Positions 1 to 6,613 of a stretch of DNA of 11,027 nucleotides are shown here, one piece after another. The notes below the pieces were generated by a model that saw only the letters and a program-made list of their open reading frames with translations, was not told where the DNA came from and made no database searches. Every line of letters starts with the position of its first letter. The stretch's first letter is position 1. Made by a program: the position numbers and the translations under genes. Origin of the DNA: Pseudomonadota bacterium (lineage in GTDB: Bacteria; Pseudomonadota; Alphaproteobacteria; Rhizobiales; Hyphomicrobiaceae). The stretch lies in assembly GCA_023430315.1 (NCBI GenBank), contig JAEZAW010000162.1, positions 1 through 11,027 of the forward strand. The letters run 5' to 3'.

Positions 1-35
1 TGACTGAGATCGAACGGGGCCGGAGGCCACCGAAA

Positions 36-50
36 ATCACAGGCTGTGAT
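36..50. promoter_or_regulatory. 15-bp palindrome upstream of recG, possible operator
   Basis: ATCACAG and CTGTGAT form a perfect 7+7 inverted repeat around one central G. It lies 66 bp before the recG start in a short region with no gene. The half-site order (TCACA then TGTGA) is the reverse of a CRP site, so this is not a standard CRP box. A dimeric regulator binding here could control recG or a gene running left off the window edge. No convincing -35/-10 pair could be fixed next to it. Confidence 0.25.
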
Positions 51-116
51 ATAGCCCTTTGGAGGCGCCCGTCCAAGGGGCCACCCTGCGTCCGATAGAG
101 CAGCCGACGAAAGCGT

Positions 117-2234
117 ATGCGGCCAGATCAGCTTGCCCCCCTTTTTGGCTCGGCCCGCGCCCTGACGGGGGTTGGTCCGCGCCTGGAGCAGCTACTCAAG
201 AAGGCCGTGCGACTGCCGCCGGGGATCGCGGCACCGCGGATTGTGGATCTGCTCTGGCACCTGCCGACCGGCGTCATCGACCGCCGCACGGCGCCGACCA
301 TTGCAGCCGCCGTACCGGGGACGATCGCGACGCTCGAGGTGCGTGTGCTGAAACATCGCCCGAGCCCGCGCAACAACAACAAGGCGCCGTACAAAGTGGC
401 GTGCGAGGACGACACGGGACAGATCGACCTCGTGTTCTTCCACGCCGATCGCGGGTTCATCGAGCGCCAGCTCCCCGTCGGCTCGGTGCGCTTCATCTCG
501 GGGCGCATCGAGCACTACAACGATCGCGTGCAGATGACGCACCCCGACTACATCGTCGCGCCGGAAGCCCGCGATGACCTGCCGCTACTGGAGCCGGTCT
601 ATCCGCTGACGGCCGGGTTATCGGGGAAGGTGCTCGGCAAGGCCCTGCGCCAGGCCATGGAGCGCTTGCCGACGCTGGCGGAATGGCAGGAGGCGGAATG
701 GCTCGCCAAGAAGCAGTGGCCGCCGCTCAGCGAGGCCTTGGTGCGATTGCACCGACCGACGGACGCTGGCGACGTGTCGCCGGGTGGGGTGCCATGGCAG
801 CGGCTCGCTTACGACGAGTTGCTGGCCGGGCAGATCGCGCTCGGCCTCGTACGCCAGAGCCTCAAGGCGCGGCCGGGGCGTTCGGTCATCGGCGATGGGC
901 GCATTCGCACGCGCATTGCTGGCGCGCTGCCCTTTGCGCTCACGAACTCGCAGCAGAAGGCGATTGTCGATATCGCCAAGGACATGGCGGCGCCGCATCG
1001 AATGCTGCGGCTGCTGCAGGGCGATGTCGGCTCGGGCAAGACGGTCGTCGCGCTCATGGCCATGGCCAATGCAGTGGAGGCCGGCGCACAGGCGGCACTC
1101 ATGGCGCCGACGGAAGTGCTCGCACGTCAGCATCTGGAGACGATCGAGCCGCTGGCGAATGCTTCGGGCCTGCGTGTCGGCTTGTTGACTGGACGCGAGA
1201 AGGGCAAGCCGCGGCGTGAGCTGCTGGAGCGTTTGGCAGCCGGAGAGATCGACATCCTGATCGGCACGCACGCGCTCTTCCAGGACGATGTAGCGTTTCA
1301 CGATCTCGCCTTTGCCGTCATCGACGAGCAGCACCGTTTCGGTGTGCATCAGCGTCTTGCTCTGCAGGCGAAGGGAAAGGACGGCGGCACGGATGTGTTG
1401 GTGATGACGGCAACGCCGATCCCGCGCACGCTTCTCATGACGCACTATGGCGATCTCGATGTCTCGCGTCTGACGGAGAAACCGGCGGGGCGTAAGCCCG
1501 TCGATACGCGTCTCGCGAATGTGGAGCGCATCGAGGAGATCATCGACGGCTTGAAGCGTGCGGTGAACGAGGGGGCGCAGATCTACTGGGTCTGTCCGCT
1601 CATCGAGAGCACGGAAACCTCAGAGCTTGCCGCAGCGGAGGCGCGGGCTGCTCATCTTGCGCAGGTGCTGGGGCCGGGTAAGGTCGGTCTTCTGCACGGC
1701 GCGATGTCCGGCACGGCCAAGGACGAGACCATGGCCGCGTTCTCGTCAGGACAACTGGCGGTGCTGGTTGCGACGACTGTCATCGAGGTTGGTGTGAACG
1801 TACCGAACGCCTCGATCATGGTCATCGAGCACGCCGAGCGCTTCGGTCTTGCGCAGCTTCATCAGTTGCGCGGACGCGTCGGCCGTGGGGCGCGGCAATC
1901 CTTCTGCATCCTGCTGTACAAGGGGCCACTCGGCGAGACGGCACAGGCGCGGCTCGAGATGATGCGCGCGACGGAGGACGGCTTTCTCATTGCCGAGAAG
2001 GATCTGGAATTGCGCGGCGGTGGCGAGGTTCTAGGCGCACGCCAGAGCGGGGCGCCGGAGTTTCGCGTGGCGGAAGTGCCGGGCTTTCCAGAGTTGCTGG
2101 CCGCTGCGCGCGACGATGCGACTCTGCTTCTGCAACGTGATCCCAAGCTCACGAGTCCGCGCGGCGCAGCAATCCGCACGCTCTTGTATCTCTTCGAGTG
2201 CGATGAGGCCGTGCGCCTCTTTCATGCCGCCTGA
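117..2234 (+). CDS. recG: ATP-dependent DNA helicase RecG
   Basis: RecG is a cytoplasmic superfamily-2 helicase that remodels stalled replication forks and branched recombination intermediates, including fork reversal and branch migration of Holliday and D-loop structures. The 705-residue product is about the usual family length. An N-terminal wedge/OB-fold part (roughly residues 1-270) precedes the motor. Visible helicase motifs are Walker A GDVGSGKT (302-309), the DExH box DEQH (403-406), motif III TATPIPRT (431-438) and motif VI QLRGRVGRG (583-591). The C-terminal stretch after about 620 (ELRGGGEVLGARQSG) is typical of RecG and PriA/Mfd-type helicases. ATG 117 gives the expected N-terminus, which ends in LTGVGPRLEQLLKK; the ribosome binding site before it (around GACGAAAG) is weak. 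The gene converges on the rsmB-like gene with only 3 bp between stops. I see no frameshift or missing motif. Confidence 0.97.
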   Translation: MRPDQLAPLFGSARALTGVGPRLEQLLKKAVRLPPGIAAPRIVDLLWHLPTGVIDRRTAPTIAAAVPGTIATLEVRVLKHRPSPRNNNKAPYKVACEDDTGQIDLVFFHADRGFIERQLPVGSVRFISGRIEHYNDRVQMTHPDYIVAPEARDDLPLLEPVYPLTAGLSGKVLGKALRQAMERLPTLAEWQEAEWLAKKQWPPLSEALVRLHRPTDAGDVSPGGVPWQRLAYDELLAGQIALGLVRQSLKARPGRSVIGDGRIRTRIAGALPFALTNSQQKAIVDIAKDMAAPHRMLRLLQGDVGSGKTVVALMAMANAVEAGAQAALMAPTEVLARQHLETIEPLANASGLRVGLLTGREKGKPRRELLERLAAGEIDILIGTHALFQDDVAFHDLAFAVIDEQHRFGVHQRLALQAKGKDGGTDVLVMTATPIPRTLLMTHYGDLDVSRLTEKPAGRKPVDTRLANVERIEEIIDGLKRAVNEGAQIYWVCPLIESTETSELAAAEARAAHLAQVLGPGKVGLLHGAMSGTAKDETMAAFSSGQLAVLVATTVIEVGVNVPNASIMVIEHAERFGLAQLHQLRGRVGRGARQSFCILLYKGPLGETAQARLEMMRATEDGFLIAEKDLELRGGGEVLGARQSGAPEFRVAEVPGFPELLAAARDDATLLLQRDPKLTSPRGAAIRTLLYLFECDEAVRLFHAA

Positions 2235-2237
2235 AGC

Positions 2238-3704
2238 TCAGGCCGAGCGCACGAGACGCGCGGCGTAGAAGCCGTCCATGCCCGATTTGAAGGGTGACGC
2301 GACCTGCATCTGGTGCGGCAGCGTGCGCAGATCGCCTGTTGGCGTGACCCATTCAGCGATGCCGCCAACATCGGCGGCCGTGATCGGCCGACGCGTGAAG
2401 GCGGAATGGTTGGCGAGGAACAGCGCGATCTGCTCTTCGCCTTCCTCGGGCTCCAGCGAGCACGTGCAATAGACGAGCGTGCCGCCGGGCGCGACCATTG
2501 CCGCCGCCGAGGTGAGAAAGCGCGCCTGCAACTTGGCCAGGCGCGCGATGTCAGCCTCGGTCTTCAGATGCATGAGATCGGGATGGCGGCGGATGGTACC
2601 TGTCGCGGAGCAAGGCGCATCGAGTAGCACAGCGTCGAAGGCTTCGGCAGGTTTCCAGTCGAGGATATCGGCCTGCACCGTCGACACACGCTCGGACAGC
2701 CCGAGGCGCTGCATGTTGGCATCGAGGCGATTGAGGCGGACGGCCGAATGATCGACGGCGAATACGCGCGCGCCGAGGTTCGCGAGTTGGGCCGTCTTAC
2801 CGCCCGGCGCCGCGCAAAGATCGGCGACGCGCTTCCCCGCCACGTCGCCCATGAGACGCGCTGGCAGCGCCGCGGCCGCGTCCTGAACCCACCACGCGCC
2901 TTCGGCGAAGCCTTCGAGCTCCTCGACGGGCGCGTGCTCGCCAAGGCGGATGCTGCCTTGAGGAAGGGCGATGCCCTTGAGGCGCTCGGCCCATGACGAG
3001 GCATCGCCCGGAGCCTTGAGCGTCAGATCGAGAGCGGCTTCGTCGAGGCTGGCTTCGGCAATCTTTCGCGCGAGGTCCGCACCATAAATCTTCGACCAGC
3101 GCGCGAGAAACCAGGCCGGCATGTCGGTCGTAACGCCGTCGAGGGTCTTGAAAATGGCGGGGCCTTGCGCGGCGACTTTGCGCAGAACGGCATTGGCGAG
3201 CTTGCCATAGCGCTCGGCTTTCGGATCGCGCTGCGCCTGCTCGACGGCGAGGTAGATCGCCGCGTGCCCCGGCGTGCCGAGCAGAAGAAGCTGCGCGGCA
3301 GCGGAGAGCAGGATCAGCTCGGCGCGGCGGGCTTCGCGCGGCAGCGGGCGTTCGATGAAACGATGCACCACCGCTGCGAGGCGCCCGCGGTGACGGAGGA
3401 CGGTCGTCGCCAGCAGGCGTGCCAGTCCGCGATCCCGCACATCGAGCTCGCGCTGGCGAGCGCCGGATTGCGTCGCGCCCAGCGCCTCGTCGAGCGTCTT
3501 GCCGCGCCCGAGCACATTCTCGAGGATATCCACTGCCATCACGCGCGCGTCGAGGCCGGCTGCGGGTGGTGGCTCGGTGCGCGCTGGCTTCTTGTTCCTG
3601 TCACCGGGGCCACGGGAGACAGGCTGATCCGGTCGAATGGCGGTTTCGATGTCCGGGCGGCGGTAGCGCCGCTTGGGCGGCGCCTTGGTGCGATCTCGCT
3701 CCAC
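2238..3704 (-). CDS. rsmB: RsmB-type 16S rRNA (cytosine-C5)-methyltransferase with NusB domain
   Basis: This is an S-adenosylmethionine-dependent RNA m5C methyltransferase of the NOL1/NOP2/Sun (Fmu) family. In E. coli RsmB the target is C967 of 16S rRNA; the same target here is inferred. Using GTG at 3704 the product has 488 residues. An N-terminal NusB-like helical domain (about 50-180) precedes the catalytic domain. SAM motif I LCAAPGGK lies at 296-303, motif IV DAPC has Cys365, and motif VI TC has the expected nucleophile Cys415. The C-terminal PHQMQVASPFKSGMDGFY block is standard. No ATG start fits: the first Met (3539) would cut into the NusB domain. GTG 3704 has a GGGG Shine-Dalgarno six bases upstream. 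TTG 3710 (TTGA overlap with the htpX stop) and GTG 3749 are alternatives. The overlap with the htpX end implies translational coupling. Confidence 0.93.
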   Translation of the reverse strand: MERDRTKAPPKRRYRRPDIETAIRPDQPVSRGPGDRNKKPARTEPPPAAGLDARVMAVDILENVLGRGKTLDEALGATQSGARQRELDVRDRGLARLLATTVLRHRGRLAAVVHRFIERPLPREARRAELILLSAAAQLLLLGTPGHAAIYLAVEQAQRDPKAERYGKLANAVLRKVAAQGPAIFKTLDGVTTDMPAWFLARWSKIYGADLARKIAEASLDEAALDLTLKAPGDASSWAERLKGIALPQGSIRLGEHAPVEELEGFAEGAWWVQDAAAALPARLMGDVAGKRVADLCAAPGGKTAQLANLGARVFAVDHSAVRLNRLDANMQRLGLSERVSTVQADILDWKPAEAFDAVLLDAPCSATGTIRRHPDLMHLKTEADIARLAKLQARFLTSAAAMVAPGGTLVYCTCSLEPEEGEEQIALFLANHSAFTRRPITAADVGGIAEWVTPTGDLRTLPHQMQVASPFKSGMDGFYAARLVRSA

Positions 3705-3706
3705 GA

Positions 3707-4657
3707 TCAACCCCAAGGACCGCGGCCGCCAGAAGCGCCACCACTCCACGGACCAGCCGAAGGCTGTGTCGTCGGAGTGGGCGCGCTGCGATAGCTCGTG
3801 ATGCCCATCTCGCGCGCGAGAGCTTCGAGCTCGGCGACGCGGTTCTCAGTATTGGGGTGAGTCGAGAAGAAATTGTCGATGCCGTGCCCCGAGAGCGGGT
3901 TGATGATGAAGATGTGCGCGGTCGCGGGTGCGGCCTCGGCCGTAGGGTTCTCAATGCGCTGGGCAAAGCCGGCGATCTTGTGTAGCGCCGACGAGAGCCA
4001 GAGCGGGTTGCCGCAAATCATCGCGCCGAGCCGGTCGGCCTGATACTCGCGCGAGCGGCTAATGGCCATCTGCACGAGCATGGCCGCCATCGGCGCGAGA
4101 ATGATCGCGGCAATCGTCGCAATGATGCCGGCGCCGCCACTGTTGTTGCGGTTGCCGCCGAACAAGGCATGGAACTGCAGCCACTGCGCGAGCATGGAAA
4201 TGGCGCCGCCGATGGTCGCGGCTATGGTCATGATCAGCGTGTCGCGGTTCTTGATGTGGGCAAGCTCGTGCGCCATCACGCCGGCGACTTCCTCGTGTGA
4301 AAGCGACTCGAGCAGGCCCGTCGTGGCGGCGACCGCGGCATTCTGCGGATTGCGGCCCGTCGCGAAGGCATTGGGCTGCGGGTTGTGCAGCACGTAGACC
4401 TTCGGCATGGGCAGCTCCGCCCGCGCGGCCAGATCGCGCACCATGTTGTAGTATTCGGGCGCCGAGTGCTCGTCGACTTCCTCGGCGTCGTGCATGCGCA
4501 GGACCATCTTGTCCGAGCGCCAGAAGCTGAAGGCATTCATCGCGAGCGCGATCAGGAACGCGATCACCATGCCCGTCTGGCCGCCGGCGATCCCGCCGAT
4601 GGCCACGAAAATCGCGGTCAGCAGAGAGAGAAGGATGGCGGTCTTGGCGTAGGACAT
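3707..4657 (-). CDS. htpX: Membrane zinc metalloprotease HtpX
   Basis: HtpX is an M48-family inner-membrane zinc endopeptidase that, with FtsH, removes misfolded membrane proteins. The 316-residue product has two N-terminal membrane helices (about 6-23 and 29-46). The zinc site HELAH covers 130-134, and the third ligand is probably Glu204 in REYQAD. Hydrophobic segments follow at about 140-160 and 178-200, and the family block STHPNTENRV lies at 265-274. The C-terminal tail after about 290 is Pro/Gly/Ser-rich and looks disordered. ATG 4657 is set by a strong AAGGAG Shine-Dalgarno six bases upstream. The gene is first of a minus-strand pair with the rsmB-like gene, whose start overlaps its stop. 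HtpX is stress-induced in many bacteria, but no heat-shock promoter could be fixed here. Confidence 0.96.
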   Translation of the reverse strand: MSYAKTAILLSLLTAIFVAIGGIAGGQTGMVIAFLIALAMNAFSFWRSDKMVLRMHDAEEVDEHSAPEYYNMVRDLAARAELPMPKVYVLHNPQPNAFATGRNPQNAAVAATTGLLESLSHEEVAGVMAHELAHIKNRDTLIMTIAATIGGAISMLAQWLQFHALFGGNRNNSGGAGIIATIAAIILAPMAAMLVQMAISRSREYQADRLGAMICGNPLWLSSALHKIAGFAQRIENPTAEAAPATAHIFIINPLSGHGIDNFFSTHPNTENRVAELEALAREMGITSYRSAPTPTTQPSAGPWSGGASGGRGPWG

Positions 4658-4663
4658 CGAGCA

Positions 4664-4669
4664 CTCCTT
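4664..4669 (-). promoter_or_regulatory. Strong ribosome binding site of htpX
   Basis: AAGGAG on the minus strand, six bases before ATG 4657. It is close to the full anti-Shine-Dalgarno complement and fixes the htpX start. Confidence 0.75.
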
Positions 4670-4727
4670 GAATTCCGGCGGCCCGACCTCAAATCGGGAT
4701 TACGGAACATGCGCATGGTATATGGTA

Positions 4728-4739
4728 ACAGCGCGCTGT
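4728..4739. promoter_or_regulatory. 12-bp palindrome upstream of htpX, possible operator
   Basis: ACAGCGCGCTGT is a perfect 12-bp palindrome about 70 bp upstream of the htpX start. A second, shorter palindrome ATGCGCAT lies at 4709-4716. A weak hairpin (CCCGA/TCGGG, 4682-4698) falls in the likely htpX leader. The spacing would suit an operator or stress-regulator site, but no matching promoter is clear and GC-rich palindromes can arise by chance. Confidence 0.25.
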
Positions 4740-5141
4740 AATTCCAGAGCTGTTGATATCCAAGCTCCTTTCTCAAGCCGGAACGATAAGCCGATGGGCT
4801 CGGCCGATAAAACGCTTACTGCGCCCTTTCCGCTCTCCCGCACTTCCTGCTCCTCTTAGAGCGACCTGATGAGGGCGTCGAACTTCTCTTCTAGGTGCGC
4901 GAGCCGTTCTGTCATTTGTCCTCGATAAGGGCAGGCTCGATACTCCGCGCTACCCAGCGCCTAAGTTCGCAGCACCGTTTCAATTCCTGCTTTGTGATTG
5001 TCCTGTCTGGGCGTTTGTGCGTGGCTCGTCTCGCTAAGCCGAGAAGATTGCCGGGGAAGCGCCAGCCTCGATGCCTTCGCTGGTGATTGCTCGACTGCCA
5101 GAGTAGTTTCTTCACTATTGTTCAGATCGAGGTCAATCTGC
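4740..5141. other. Gene-poor stretch between htpX and the Abi-alpha-like gene
   Basis: About 400 bases with no supported gene. The plus-strand frames here lack family features and good ribosome binding sites. On the minus strand there are short open frames that may be remnants of a lost gene (see the small frame at 4856-4915). Composition is mixed and becomes less GC-rich toward the Abi-alpha-like gene. I found no tRNA-like or direct-repeat structure that would mark an integration end. Confidence 0.5.
4856..4915 (-). other. 19-codon open frame with coiled-coil character, possible remnant
   Basis: ATG 4915 opens a frame for MTERLAHLEEKFDALIRSL, which has heptad-like leucine spacing. GAGGA lies just upstream (about 3-4 bases, rather close). 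Its ATG overlaps, as ATGA, the stop of a 67-codon minus-strand frame at 5115-4912 that also ends in plausible helix (KQELKRCCELRRW). The pieces could be a decayed gene with a one-base deletion in an A-run, or a chance frame. No family is recognised. Confidence 0.2.
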
Positions 5142-6071
5142 ATGGGGGTCGGCATTATGCCAGACGGGGACCAAGAGGACCAAGCCGGAATATCAATGCC
5201 AAGCGTTGGAAAGGCCTTGGAGAAAGCCTCCAACACTGGCCCTGGAAAAGCTCTGCTCTTGCCCGGCGCCAAGGCTCTTGGTGATTATTTCGGCTGGCGG
5301 ATTAACGAGATGACCGAACGCTGGAGGAAGCAGCATGAGGAGAATCTCAAAGCTCATGCCGAGAAGGTGCGAGAGACGGATGGCGACGCGCTTCAGCGAG
5401 AGCCAACTGAAAAACAACTCAATCTGATAAATGAGTGGGTTGAGCGAGCCCAGGAGGTTGACCCTGAAGATCCGGAGATCGCCGCTTTATGGCAAAGCGT
5501 CCTTGGCGCCATCTATCGAAAGAACGTTAGCGCGAAAGAGTGGCTGGACGTCATTAAGCAGTTGAACGAAAACGATGCGCGACTGCTGCTGCGTGTGCAG
5601 AGGCACTTCGAGCCGCAGAACGCGCGCGAGCGCGCTCAGGCGGCGAAGCTTGAAGGACTTGGAATACTGGAGGGCTTTGAAGCTGCACGCTTTGTAAGAT
5701 ATCGACTGCCTCTAATATTTATGCTGATCTTCGTTCCTATTGCAGTCATCGGTTATTCGGCTCTACCGCTTGAAGAATTGTTCGTTGGCAGGGGGGCGTT
5801 AGTGCTGAGACCGATGCTGGTAATAGGCACAGTCATGATGGCCACAATGATGGTGATGATCATGGGATTGTCATATCTGCAGCAAATGGGTCGGTACACA
5901 ATGACTGAAATGGGACTTGCCATTCAGCATTCTGCGCTGCGCTATCTTGGGAAGGGAGTCATAGCAGCCAAGTCAGAGGCGGCTCAAAACGGCCCTACGT
6001 CCGGGCTAGACTCGGGCAGCGACAGCGGCTCCAGGACGAGCCGAAGTCGGCGGAAGCCGTCAGGCAAGTAG
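5142..6071 (+). CDS. Abi-alpha/DUF4393-like protein with two C-terminal membrane helices, candidate phage-defence gene
   Basis: The product (309 residues) resembles the Abi-alpha (DUF4393) family, annotated as abortive-infection-related but with no known biochemical activity. Family-like features are a GPGKALLLPGAKALGDYFG segment (about 33-51), a charged helix (WRKQHEENLKAHAEKV), a block from about 93 with INEWVERAQEV, DPEIAALWQSVLGAI (110-124) and WLDVIKQLNENDARLLL (134-150), then KLEGLGILE. Unlike the family members I recall, it continues into two hydrophobic helices (about 189-209 and 223-246), the second very Met-rich, and a Ser/Arg/Lys-rich tail. Start 5142 has GAGGT nine bases upstream; ATG 5157 with GGGGG upstream is an alternative. 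Codon use is visibly AT-richer than in neighbours (for example 5700-5760), suggesting transfer. The next gene begins 18 bp downstream. The family assignment is from memory of patterns; an immune role is inference. Confidence 0.7.
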   Translation: MGVGIMPDGDQEDQAGISMPSVGKALEKASNTGPGKALLLPGAKALGDYFGWRINEMTERWRKQHEENLKAHAEKVRETDGDALQREPTEKQLNLINEWVERAQEVDPEDPEIAALWQSVLGAIYRKNVSAKEWLDVIKQLNENDARLLLRVQRHFEPQNARERAQAAKLEGLGILEGFEAARFVRYRLPLIFMLIFVPIAVIGYSALPLEELFVGRGALVLRPMLVIGTVMMATMMVMIMGLSYLQQMGRYTMTEMGLAIQHSALRYLGKGVIAAKSEAAQNGPTSGLDSGSDSGSRTSRSRRKPSGK

Positions 6072-6089
6072 TAGCGATCGGATACGGAC

Positions 6090-6323
6090 GTGAGCATCAA
6101 AGATACCGATGCCGAGGCTGCCGGGGCTAAGGTTGACGAGGCTGAGGCGCCGAGGAAGCCCCTGAGCCCGGAGGCTAAGCGCGCGCTGGCCGAGGCCGAG
6201 GAGCGGCGCCGGCAGCGGGATGCCGCTTCGACCGCGCCGCCAGCCGAGAAGGGGGGGCAAGCCGGCCCCGATCCCGTTCGATACGGAGATTGGGAGAAGG
6301 GCGGCATCGTCTCGGATTTCTGA
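6090..6323 (+). CDS. DUF1674 protein, succinate dehydrogenase assembly factor 4 (SDHAF4) homologue
   Basis: This small protein (77 residues) carries the DUF1674 signature at its C-terminus: PDPVRYGDWEKGGIVSDF (60-77). The mitochondrial homologue SDHAF4/Sdh8 binds the flavinated SdhA subunit and protects it before it joins SdhB in complex II; a matching role in the bacterial cytoplasm is inferred. The N-terminal half is acidic and helical, with an Arg/Glu-rich stretch (ALAEAEERRRQRD, about 32-44) and no signal peptide. GTG 6090 is the only usable start, because an in-frame TAG lies at 6072-6074; the ribosome binding site is weak. It lies 18 bp after the Abi-alpha-like gene, so it may depend on transcription through that gene. 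From memory, in related genomes this gene sits next to htpX, which makes the gene between them look like an insertion. Confidence 0.9.
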   Translation: MSIKDTDAEAAGAKVDEAEAPRKPLSPEAKRALAEAEERRRQRDAASTAPPAEKGGQAGPDPVRYGDWEKGGIVSDF

Positions 6324-6479
6324 GGCGACGTGCTCCCTCCCTTCAGCATTAATACCTAGTTTCAGATCGGCACGAGCAAACCCGTCGCTCGATGAGCATC
6401 CGAGCACGGCTGCGAGCCAGCGGCCCCCGGCAAGGCCTGCTCAGAGCTGCCACAGCGGTAATCCCGCGACCTTCGCGAA

Positions 6480-6508
6480 TTGGATTAAGTGATCGTCAAC
6501 CCTACTAT
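6480..6508 (+). promoter_or_regulatory. Candidate sigma-70-type promoter for the TadG-like gene
   Basis: TTGGAT (6480-6485) and TACTAT (6503-6508) are separated by 17 bp. The match to TTGACA/TATAAT is partial but the spacing is ideal. It lies about 100 bp before the TadG-like gene, and transcription would start near 6515, at the base of the hairpin at 6516-6543. Confidence 0.3.
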
Positions 6509-6515
6509 TGTGTTG

Positions 6516-6547
6516 CGCCGGTAAATCCAGTCCTGAACCGGCGTTTT
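6516..6547 (+). terminator. Hairpin with short T-run before the TadG-like gene
   Basis: CGCCGGT (6516-6522) pairs perfectly with ACCGGCG (6537-6543) across a 14-base loop and is followed by TTTT. It could be a Rho-independent terminator for the upstream Abi-alpha-like/DUF1674 unit, although it lies nearly 200 bp past that stop. Alternatively it is a 5' stem-loop or attenuator in the leader of the TadG-like gene. The stem and T-run are short for a strong terminator. Confidence 0.35.
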
Positions 6548-6613
6548 AACTAGGCACGGCACGCGCGCTGCACCCATCCGGCAATCGTTGATGATTGTTT
6601 CAGGATGAAACTC

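Noticed and set aside
618..1445. Long minus-strand open frame inside recG
   Set aside because: It is fully antisense to the helicase motifs, rich in Arg/His from reading GC-rich codons backward, and shows no family features.
3165..3794. Plus-strand open frame opposite the RsmB-type gene
   Set aside because: It is the antisense shadow of a gene with clear catalytic motifs, and its composition is typical of a GC-rich reverse frame.
4741..4800. Heat-shock (sigma-32) promoter for htpX on the minus strand
   Set aside because: CTTGAG and CTTGGA occur on that strand, but no downstream CCCCAT-like element at proper spacing follows either of them.
4998..5141. Longer N-terminus for the Abi-alpha-like protein
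   Set aside because: The extra 48 residues have no family likeness, and good ribosome binding sites precede 5142 and 5157 instead.
4661..5141. Mobile-element ends or att site beside the Abi-alpha-like gene
   Set aside because: I found no matching direct or inverted repeats flanking the gene, and no integrase, transposase or tRNA gene.
6220..6492. Plus-strand 90-codon frame overlapping the SDHAF4-type gene
   Set aside because: It overlaps the conserved DUF1674 end in another frame and has low-complexity Pro/Arg/Ala composition without a ribosome binding site.
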